From Aquatica leii (lineage: Eukaryota > Arthropoda > Insecta > Coleoptera > Lampyridae): a stretch of 64,000 bases of DNA. The stretch is from the NCBI GenBank assembly GCA_035610365.1, contig CM069438.1, positions 52,386,837-52,450,836 of the forward strand, written 5' to 3'. The notes beneath the pieces are model-generated. The model saw only the letters and a program-made list of their open reading frames with translations. It was not told the origin of the DNA and ran no database searches. Of this stretch, positions 20,892 to 30,059 are shown piece after piece (positions within the stretch are counted from its first letter, which is position 1; each line of letters opens with the position of its first letter). The position numbers and the translations under genes are program-made.

Positions 20892-22568
20892 ATGGAAGAA
20901 GAGATCGAAAGACCAATTGAAAAAGTTTTATTCAGACAATCGTCGACAGAGCAGCGTTTGTCCCCAGTGCATCTATCAGAAGAAGACTCTGACGACGCTT
21001 GCGACGAGGAAATCGCGAAAATATGCAGAACGCCCAAGATAATCGACGTAAAACTGAAACCCGAAGATGGTGCCTTCGCGTATAGCGAAACGCAAGATAA
21101 ACGTAGAACCAGTGTTGGTACTTTAAAGGGTAATTCAAAATGTTAAGTTTGCGACACTGTTGTTAATAACTTCAAGTTAGATATAAAGTCGTCAAGGAAG
21201 ATGGCGTCTCCAAGACCAAAATCTCCTCGACAAGTTGTGTTGAAAAACGATAAAGAGGAATCGTTTTGGGACAAAATTGGCACTTTAGGACGCAAAAAAC
21301 GCATTAAAGAAGGTAAAATTCTTCGCGTGTTTTAACAAATTATCGTTACCTTTTATGGGTTGTTATTAAACATTGAGTAGGTGTAACCCAATAACTAAAA
21401 TCTTACGTAATTTCCTATTAAATTAGATTAACCTTGCAGTACAAGAAGTAGAATCTGAAGGCAAGTATGCTATCGATTCACCGGGAAGTCCCAACGCTCC
21501 GATTGTTCCTCCGGAGGAGTACGCATTAGGTATTATCGTTGCACTGGTAAATGTTTTGTTAATAATTAATGCTTTAGACGAGAACGAGGAACGGTGCATG
21601 ATTCAACCGCATGCGTTTAACGATCCAAAGTTACACGAGTTGATGCAGGTATTGATCGAATGGATTAATGACGAATTAGCATCGCAACGAATAATAGTAC
21701 AAGACCTTGCTGAGGATTTATATGACGGGCAGGTGTTGCAAAAACTTTTCGAGAAGTTGACGAATGACAAATTAGATGTACCCGAAGTGACTCAATCGGA
21801 AGAGGGCCAGCGACAGAAGCTTGCCGTTGTGCTTGCGTATTTTAATCGAGTTTTAGGGTTACAAGTTGGAGGTTCGAATAAATGGAGCGTCGAGGCGATA
21901 CACTCGAAGAATTTAGTCGCAATTTTGCATTTACTGGTAGCTTTGGCTCGACATTTTCGAGCACCAATTCGTTTACCCGAACATGTATCTGTCGATGTTA
22001 TTGTTGTGCAGAAACTGTACGGGCAACTTAATCACCGAATGGTTAGGGAGAATCTCACGGCGTCGTACGACGATGTCGGTATGAAGTGTGAGCGTGATGC
22101 ATTTGATGCTCTTTTCGATCATGCCCCAGATAAACTACAAGTTGTTAAAAAGGTATTTAAGACGTTGTCTTTTATTGTCGTATTTACGTATGGTTTTAGT
22201 CGTTAGTCACCTTTGTAAACAAGCATCTAAATAAGATCAATCTCGAAGTGACTGAACTTGAAACGCAGTTCCACGACGGTGTCTACTTAACCCTTCTTAT
22301 GGGATTGTTGGAAGGGTTTTTTGTGCCGTTGTACAGCTTCCACTTGACTCCGAAAGAATTCGAACAGAAAGTGCATAACGTTTCGTTTGCTTTTGAATTG
22401 ATGGAAGATGTTGGTATCGCAAAACCGAAATCTCGACCGGAAGGTAAGTGTTTTGCTATTTTTAAATGTTTTTCTAACTCGATTTTTTTAGATATTGTCA
22501 ACCAGGATCTAAAATCCACTCTACGTGTTTTGTATAATTTATTTTCGAAATACAAAAACGTTGGTTGA
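20892..22568 (+). CDS. parvin: parvin (actopaxin/affixin), with N-terminal extension
   Basis: Focal-adhesion adaptor with two calponin-homology domains that joins ILK-PINCH to actin. Exons in phase: 20892-21129, 21181-21312, 21440-21529, 21578-22152, 22200-22443, 22492-22568 (about 451 residues). The usual start is ATG 21201 (MASPRPKSP, then EESFWDKIGTLGRKKR). CH1 lies mainly in the fourth exon (LIEWINDELASQRIIVQDL), CH2 in the last two (LVTFVNKHLNKINLEV to LYNLFSKYKNV). A 51-nt GT-AG intron (21130-21180) joins an upstream open frame in phase to ATG 21201, adding about 87 acidic and Ser-rich residues not known in short parvins. This may be an isoform. The extension is inferred; the core is certain. 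Confidence 0.92.
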
Positions 22569-23517
22569 TGTTTGTGGAGCTCGTAATCTTTGTACACTGC
22601 CTTTAATTTTTTTAAATCACAAATAATCGACTTATAAAGTATTAACTTAAGTGAATAAGTGCCTTTTTGACTAATAATTTATTTTAAAATACATTGTAAA
22701 TTAACTTTTTAATTATATTTTTGTTAATTTAATTCTTTGAGGTTATAACCAATTTCCGTTGTTACTATCGTAAAACTCATATTGTACTGGGCTATGAAAG
22801 GTGTAGTCCATACATATGATTTATCATTGCTGTTTTCTAGACGCACAGTTGTGCCAAAAAAGGTCCAACGTTTAGCTATTTTACAGTGGCACCTCTTGAA
22901 AGAAACCGATTTTAACTTTTTGCCATTTTTAAATTCAAATGTGCACAGTTGGCACTAATATATGCACACTAGCAGTGCAGCCAACATTGAGTTTTTAACA
23001 TTAAATTTCCTAATTAACCTAGTCATAAAAGCATTTTTGTGTAAACATTGGGCCCCAATTCACAATTTAGTCAAATACTTTACCTTCCTACTATTGACAA
23101 TTTACTGTTATATTATTGCAAATACAAGACGTCCCAAGTGAATAAAAATTTATTAAATCAGAAACTGAAAAAATTCTAGTACATACAAAACAACTTTAAT
23201 AATCTTTCTTTAAGTGGTACACAGAATTTACACCAATTTAAAAAAAAAGTAATGTTTGCATAGACAAATAATTCTTACATTAACTAAAATTCATGGTTTA
23301 CGTTCTACTTATAAACAATGGACACAACAGTGTCCCGAGTGCAGTACTAATTAATATATGCCGCAAATAATTTTACAACGTGAATAATTATTTGAGGAAT
23401 TATTAATCAAGCGGTGTGAATGCAAACGAACGTTTACATCTAAACCGTTTAATTTGTAAACGATGTCCCCAGGTATCGAACATCTAAATATAAAACTTAA
23501 AATATAAAAAAGAAAGA
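22569..23517. other. intergenic DNA between convergent genes
   Basis: AT-rich, 950 bp, between the 3' ends of parvin (plus) and the acidic-protein gene (minus). No coding or repeat signal that I can support. Confidence 0.5.
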
Positions 23518-24234
23518 TTATTCGCTTTCATTATGCATTTCCTTCAATTTCTCCCAATTTAATTCGATGGTCATGTTTTGTCCTTGGTGGCGAAGAACTT
23601 TAACTACAACCGGATAATACAAGTCTTTATCCAACGAAGACCAACCCGTGTAAATAGAAGTGTTTCGATGTCTAACTTGACCATCTTCCTCGAAAGATTC
23701 GTATTTCTGAAGCAAAGCCTTTCCATCTATCCGCCACAAGCAAAGGTTTTTATTACCAGCTTCGGCGTCTTTCTTCAAGATGAGAAAGCTACCGTTCTAA
23801 AAATCGTCGAAATTATTAAATAAACCAAAAACCAAGTAGTATCATACCACAAAATCGGAACCTTTACTGGTGCTCTTTTTAGTAGAAGTTTTATTATTGG
23901 TCTGACTGTCTGCGCTTTCGTCTTCATCTTCCTCCTCCTCTTCTTCGATATCCTCTTCCTCCTCTTCTTCCTCTAGCTCTTCTTTCTGCTGCTGCTCCGG
24001 ATCTAATTTCTGGCGTTTAATTCCGTTCTTTGATTTTTTCTTTTTGCCATCGCCATCGCTGTCGCTGCTAACTTCGGCGTGCGTTACGCGCGGTTTTTTA
24101 CTCAAGCGTTGGGAGCTTCGTCGATTGCGACCGGTCTTTTCTTCAACTTCTTCGTTCCATTCGTCACCTGAACTTTCGTACACATCTGGGTCATCTTCAT
24201 TTTCCGATACCCGACCTTGTTCAAATTTCTCCAT
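23518..24234 (-). CDS. acidic nuclear-like protein with a conserved C-terminal domain, function unknown
   Basis: Two exons, 23848-24234 and 23518-23796, separated by a 51-nt intron, give about 221 residues from start MEKFEQGRVSENEDD. The first 130 residues are charged and low-complexity: an RRSSQRLSKKPR basic patch (possible nuclear localisation signal), a KKKKSK patch, and a long Glu run. The C-terminal 90 residues look folded and conserved: GSFLILKKD, LWRIDGKALLQKYESF, NTSIYTGWSSLD, YYPVVVKV. I do not recognise a named family. On the minus strand CTAATTGCAG lies 10 nt before the ATG region, so a 5'UTR exon probably exists further upstream. A chromatin or DNA-binding role is only a guess from composition. 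Confidence 0.75.
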
Positions 24235-24837
24235 TATGCTGTATCTGCAATTAGATTGTTTTAGAAAATGTGGAAAAAGCGGGTAGCCATTAACAAAGCG
24301 GATGCACGCGTTTTTCAATTTTTTTAAATTTCGAGTATAAGACTGCGTATGCTTAAAAATAATAATACCTAGAAGTTTCTGTAGTGGTTTTACACAGTAA
24401 GTTAGCGACTGGATCCGCACCGACCTTGATTACCTACACCCGGCACTACCGCCAATGTTTCCTTGCACCAATTTGGCCTCTACAAACAAAATATCAGCTA
24501 CTAAATCGTTTCTAACTGACTATTAGAACTTAAATAATGAAATAAAACTATTTTTCAAACAACTTACATCGAAAACAAGCTAAAATACTCAAGAAGCAAA
24601 GTGGCTTCACCACAAACAAGAAATATGGAAGCTTTAACACCAAAAATGGCGTACGCTGCGCTGCCGTTGTGAAACTTTGTAAAAATTGTTATTAAAGCGA
24701 GGTAGACGTATAGCCAGTTTAATACGTGGAAAGGAGATGCGTATACCGCTTTCACTAACCAATCACAGTCTTATGATTTTAGCCGGTTACTTTTATCAGC
24801 GGTACTACAATTTTTTTTCCTACGATTCTCAAAATAA
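24235..24837. other. upstream region of the acidic-protein gene
   Basis: Probably holds the 5'UTR intron and promoter on the minus strand. A 63-codon hydrophobic frame at 24564-24755 has no support and is not called. Confidence 0.4.
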
Positions 24838-25090
24838 AAAATAAGCAAAGTTTGTACGATTTTTAGTACGTTCTTATATTTGCTTCAAAGTTAAAACAAT
24901 AAAGAAAAAGATAACATTTTTAACGTTTATTTATTTTAGTTTAGTGCATTAACAATTGTATATAACAATTACAGTTAAATTATGTCTATTTAAATCGCTT
25001 TTGTTAATAAGTTTGTAATAAAAACTTTAGTTGGATTTTAAGAAAAAACTAAATTAGTTTTAATTTAGCTAAAAATGCGTTTTGGGGTAA
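24838..25090 (+). repeat. isolated relative of the 449-bp satellite unit
   Basis: The stretch from GTACGATTTTTAGTACGTTCT through a CTTCAAAGTT box, then GTGCATTAACA and AACAATTACAGTTAAATTATG, follows the same order as the satellite units at 35.9-46.5 kb, with substitutions and small gaps. It is about half a unit in the direct orientation, 11 kb away from the array. Confidence 0.65.
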
Positions 25091-26556
25091 AATAGAATAT
25101 TTAAGTGATAGTAATATTTATTTGAAGTTTTATGAGGTTTTGGCGGTGCAAGCTTTTGTGCCTGTAATACGATACTTTTGGGAACAAGAGAAGCAAAAAT
25201 GCGAACGAACTGATGGAAATGTATCGCGAGGTGATAAGCAGAAGGGACCAGTGGCGGCGCGGAAATTGAATCGACGTATTCGGGAATAAAAAAGAAATAA
25301 ATAAGTTGAAAAAAACAGAGTAATTAAAATTAGGTGAAGCAAAGACTATACTGATAAAAAAGTGGAATTTTTTTATGTTTATTTTTTTTATATTGTTAGT
25401 TTCGCTTGTTTTCTTTAAATAGTTGCATAAGTTCCTATCGTAAAAACCATAAAACATAAAAACCAGTGTTGGGATGAAAGTACCTTTGTACCTAATAAAA
25501 TAGGTACATTTATTGTACGCTTTAGGTATATATTTCTGTCATACTTAATCACATTTGAAATTACTTAAACTTTCCAAAAATAATATATAATCTGCTACGC
25601 AATTTTTCCCTAATGAAGCCCGAAGGGTACCGTTAATTTGTGTAAAACTTTCTTGTTAAAAGTGCAAATGTAGGCAGTGACAATACACTTAAAGACCTTG
25701 GATAAATCATTTACAACTGTTAACATGAGTGATCAAGGTATCAAACCGAATGCGATAAATTTCGAAACGAATTTGTATAAAATCGAAGATGATTTTTAGA
25801 AAAAGAGTTTTGGAGTTCTAGGAAAAAGCAAACAATTATAACTGATTATATAACGCAGTGACATTATAATAAAATTTATTACGAATCGTATATTTGCTTA
25901 CATAAACAATACGTGCTTAATGACTTATTCTAAAAACGACATATTTGACTTCGTATCATACTAAATTACATAAACATAGCCGAGAACGTAAGTATCTAGG
26001 GTAAGTATGACGAGTATAACATAAATGCTGTAAGCACGACCTCAACGGAAATTAACGTGTCGTGTACCTCGAATAGTCAGTCTTCTCGGATCGGAACGAT
26101 CGGTCCCTTGAAGTACTCACTAACCGATTGTAAGACTCAAAGTTCAATCAGGATGTCGAGCAATCAAAACAGTAAAATAAATTCGGAAATTTGCAAAACT
26201 TCCATTTAAACTTAATATAAAGTAGATTAAAATAAACTAATTAATTAAAACATATGCTGATAAAAGTAAACAAAAAATATCTTAATGACGAAATTAATAA
26301 ATCGGTTTTTGCGTTTGGGTGGGTAGGCGTATCGAGCTGAGGATGGCCCTTGAACGGTTACCTGGAATACAAAAAAAAACCACTCTGAGCGCTCTTTGAT
26401 CCAACACAATCTTTGTGCTAAATTATTATAATAATTATCATCCCAACATTTAACATTTTATCTAATCACATCTCATTATCAACTAGTTCAACTAGCGCTT
26501 AAATATTTCGGTTCCGGCACTGCCTACAACTCTTTTGCAGTACCTACTTTGGATAT

Positions 26557-27060
26557 GGTGCGGATATTAAGGGAGAAAACGCGCATAATACCCATCCAAA
26601 GCGCACTCAACATCATATAGCTTAGCACTGAGTCGTGCAATGACACTAAGGGAAATACGCGCAGAGTGTCTGCTCCAGCTACTAACTATAATTGTACCAT
26701 GGCCATCTTATCACACACCTGCACTGAGACGTGCAATAATACTAAGGGAGAAAACGCGCGAAGTATCCGCTCCAGCTACAGGTAAATTATTAGCACTGAG
26801 ACGTGCAATGACACTAAGGGAGAAAACGCGCAGAGTGTCCGCTCCAAATACTAATAATTGATGCACCATGTACATACATAACTCAATTTGTCAACACAAC
26901 TTCTAGGTGATCTCCAACAACACATACACCTGTACTGAGACGTGCAATGATACTAAGGGAGAAAACGCGCAAAGTATCCGCTCCAGATACAGGATTATTA
27001 ATACTGAGACGTGCAATGATACCAGGGGAGAAAACGCGCAAGGTGCCTGCTCCAGATATT
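26557..27060 (+). repeat. minisatellite of about 56-bp core units with a paired stem
   Basis: Six copies of a core (ACTGAGACGTGCAAT, a 6-nt arm, AAGGGAGAAAACGCGC, the complementary arm, then CCGCTCCAG) separated by variable spacers. Arm positions: 26563/26587, 26642/26665, 26738/26762, 26810/26834, 26949/26973 and 27018/27042. The arms differ between copies but mostly stay complementary. The array lies inside the hAT-like element and ends close to the gypsy insertion. Confidence 0.8.
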
Positions 27061-27105
27061 AATAATAGTTGACAACTTTCAACAAACGGCAAGACAGAAA
27101 CATAT

Positions 27106-27581
27106 TGAAACGGTCGAGAAATTACTTGCAAATGCAAGAGCCTTCTAGAAGCTGTTATCTGTTTTCTAGAAGTTATAGCGAAAAGTAAGGAACGCTCGAG
27201 AAGGATTCGCCGATGTCTATAAATGCCGAAGATGGAAATCGTAGGTCAGTTATTGCCGTAAAGCGAATGCAAACAGTGTTAAGAAGATTATCAAGTGAAG
27301 ATAAATAAGTGATTAGCACGTGCGAAGTTTTAAATAAATAACAGTGTACACCGAATCGAGTGAACGTGACCTATAGTGTAAACAAACAAGTTAGTGGCTT
27401 TATCTTATCGTCGCGTAAGTGATAGCATATTATTGTTTCATATAAATTTCTGTAAGTTGTTATCGTTAGATATTTAAATTTAATTAGTTCGGTTTATTTA
27501 AAAGTGTACATATTTCTAGAATAAGTAAACGTATTTTTAGTCGTTTTAAATAATTAGTTTTTAATAAATAAATACGTAACA
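27106..27581 (+). repeat. 5' LTR of copy B
   Basis: Starts TGAAACGGTCG and ends CGTAACA, 476 bp. Contains a TCTATAAATGCC promoter-like box near 27216-27227 followed by a TCAGTTATT initiator-like site, and AATAAATAC near the 3' end as a likely poly(A) signal. Confidence 0.95.
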
Positions 27582-27582
27582 G

Positions 27583-27600
27583 TGGTGTCACGGTGTGAAG
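27583..27600 (+). other. primer-binding site of copy B
   Basis: One base after the 5' LTR the sequence TGGTGTCACGGTGTGAAG begins with the TGG expected for pairing with a tRNA CCA end. The first nine bases are shared with copy A. The tRNA is not identified. Confidence 0.65.
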
Positions 27601-27887
27601 TCCGCGATTTTTATTAGCGTAAATACCATTAAGTAATTTAATATCGCTCCCGTAATAAAGAACATTGAATTAACTGTTCGCGATACGCGCGTTTATTTAT
27701 AAAGTATAAAATAGTGTTGATTAAACTTTTTCTTTTAACAAGTGCGTGATCGCGATATTAATTAAAGTCGTTTCCGTGGTTTAATATTAACAAGTGGATC
27801 GTTATTAAAATTTTGTGTTATACAAAAACTGCATTTAAAAAAAAAAGTAGTGTATTTAAACTTTATATTCGTGTTATATTTAAATTT

Positions 27888-29062
27888 ATGCCGGTGACGC
27901 GTTTGCAAAAAGTGAAAATGGATTCAAAAATATTTGAAATTCTCGAATCGATGAATAAAAATATCCAAGAAAAACTGAGTGAAAATTCGCAGAAAATAGA
28001 AGAAAAGTTTCACGAAAACTCGCAGAAAATGGAAGAAAACTCTAGAAACATTGAAGAAAAGTTTTACGAAACTTCTCAGAAAATTGAAGAAAAATTATTT
28101 GAAAATACCCAGAAGATAGAAGAAAAATTGATGGAAAATTCTAGACGGTTAAAAGAAGAAATACAAACAAGCATAGAAAACCAAATTAAAATTGTGCAAG
28201 AGGAAACCCAAACAGATATGTTAAATTTAAAGGAAGAAATTTGCGAATCTATGAATGACAAAATAGAAGCAGTAGGGGATAGAATGAAACTGCTTGAAGA
28301 AAGAATGAACCAAATGATTTGCCATGGCGAAGGAAGCATCACGAGCGAAGATTTAATAATGGACCATCGGGAAGAAACCACTCACAAGTTTAAAGTTGTA
28401 CCTCCAAATTTTGATGGTAAAGTTCCATGGTCTACCTACTACAAGCAGTTTGAAGCCGCAGCTACAGCTAATGGTTGGAGCAACAAGCAGAAAGCGAAGT
28501 CTTTAATAGTGTCCTTACGTGGAGAAGCACTTGGAATTTTACAAACTGTTCCGAACCACCTGCAAGAAAATTACGAACTCTTAATCTCACGATTAGAAAT
28601 GAGATATGGAGATGCACATCTTCAGCAAGTCTATCAAGCTCAAATTAAAAGTCGGGTTCAGAAAGCTGCCGAAAGTCTTCAAGAGTTTGAGGCTGACATC
28701 GCTAGATTAACACGGCTTGCGTATCCTACAGCACCAGATACCTTCTTGGAGCAGTTGGCTATTCAAACCTTTGTAGACGGCCTCCGAGACAGCGAAACAC
28801 AGCAGACTCTTCGGTTAGCGCGACCGAGGACGTTGGATGACGCATTAACCCATGCTTTGGAGTTCGAGGCGGCGAAACAAGCGTCGCACCGAGGCAGCCA
28901 TAAGCTCCGTTGTGCTGCAGAAGTATCCTCGCACACAGAAAAAAGCAACGAGTAGCTCGAGGAAGAGAACTGACGTGCTGGAACTGCGGAGAAGTGGGCC
29001 ACGTACGACGCCGTTGTACCAAGCCCAAAAGAAGACCAGAAGAGCGTCCGAAAAACTAGAAC
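27888..29062 (+). pseudogene. Gag of copy B, frameshifted before the zinc knuckle
   Basis: Start at ATG 27888 (MPVTRLQ) rather than an upstream ATG, because copy A shares this start. The N-terminal 130 residues are a coiled coil with 11-residue repeats (ENSQKIEEKFH, ETSQKIEEKLF, ENTQKIEEKLM). Then comes a capsid: PPNFDGKVPW, YYKQFEAAATANGWSN, LEMRYGD. The frame stops at 28955, but the next stretch in another frame encodes the nucleocapsid knuckle CWNCGEVGHVRRRC (about 28974-29015) and ends near 29062, so an indel near 28945 disrupts it. Gag would assemble particles. Confidence 0.88.
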
Positions 29063-29124
29063 AGGTCGACCAAATGGGGCGAAAGTCGACCTCAACGAGA
29101 TATGCCCCGGAGATTACCATTCAA

Positions 29125-30051
29125 ATGGCATCGCCTAGGGAGCAGTTGCATAGCATTTATCTCAATGGCAAGATCAATGGAAGAAGCGTTCAGTTACTGG
29201 TTGACACGGGAGCGACGAAGACCATCATTCGTCCTGACATCTTATTGGAAAACGAGAAGACATCACCAGTAACAGTACGACTTCGAACGGCGACGGGCGA
29301 AGAAATACCTACTCACGGACATGTCAAAGTAACCATTGGTTTGGGAAATGGAGTACTCGACCATCAAGTACTGGTAGCCGACATCACGGAAGAAGTTATC
29401 CTGGTAATGGACGTGATAAAGAAGTATGGGTTCCATTTGGATATGAAGAACGATGTCCTGAAGATCGACAATGAAGAAATTCCTTTTCATTCGTCAGAGA
29501 AGGCAGCCGTGCGAGTCTTATTGAGTGAAGACGTGATTCTGCCAGCAAGGACGGAAAGTGTGGTGATGGCACGCCTGGATGGAAATCTCCGGGAAGGCTA
29601 CATACGCGCGATTGAACCAATGGAAGGCGGCTTAGTTGAAAAGGGACTACTCGTTGGCAGAACCTTAGTACGAGTAAAGAACACTATGCCAGTAAGGATC
29701 TTAAACATCAACTCAGATCCTGTAACGTTGAAAAAGAGTACCGTGGTAGGCCAATGCGCGCCAGTATCACAAATTGTGAGATGCGTAAAGACGAACGAAG
29801 ATACGTCGCCGAAGAAGTGTCCACAACATCTGTTGGACATTCTTACCACCAAATGCCAAAACCTCAGCCAAGACCATCTGGCTAAAGTTAAAGTGTTGAT
29901 CCAAGAGTATCAAGATGTGTTCGCGCTGGAGAGTGGCTCCAAAGGAAGAACTAACGTGGTGAAACATAAAATTAATACCGAAGACGCTCGGCCGATACGA
30001 CAACATCCACGCAGACTTCCTTTGGCGAAAGAGAAGAAGCCGAACAAATAA
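29125..30051 (+). CDS. Pol protease and linker of copy B
   Basis: Aspartic protease with DTGA in LLVDTGATKTIIRP (Asp at 29203), then the long segment leading to RT. The first ATG after the Gag overlap in this frame is MASPREQ at 29125, also found in copy A. The same frame is open from 28852 within Gag, so normal expression probably needs a frameshift. The direction of that shift differs between copies A and B, so it cannot be deduced. The frame ends at 30051 because one base is missing near 30031. Confidence 0.85.
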   Translation: MASPREQLHSIYLNGKINGRSVQLLVDTGATKTIIRPDILLENEKTSPVTVRLRTATGEEIPTHGHVKVTIGLGNGVLDHQVLVADITEEVILVMDVIKKYGFHLDMKNDVLKIDNEEIPFHSSEKAAVRVLLSEDVILPARTESVVMARLDGNLREGYIRAIEPMEGGLVEKGLLVGRTLVRVKNTMPVRILNINSDPVTLKKSTVVGQCAPVSQIVRCVKTNEDTSPKKCPQHLLDILTTKCQNLSQDHLAKVKVLIQEYQDVFALESGSKGRTNVVKHKINTEDARPIRQHPRRLPLAKEKKPNK

Positions 30052-30059
30052 TTACGGAT

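Noticed and set aside
24564-24755. 63-codon hydrophobic minus-strand frame
   Set aside because: No similarity or splice partner; lies in the presumed 5' region of the acidic-protein gene.
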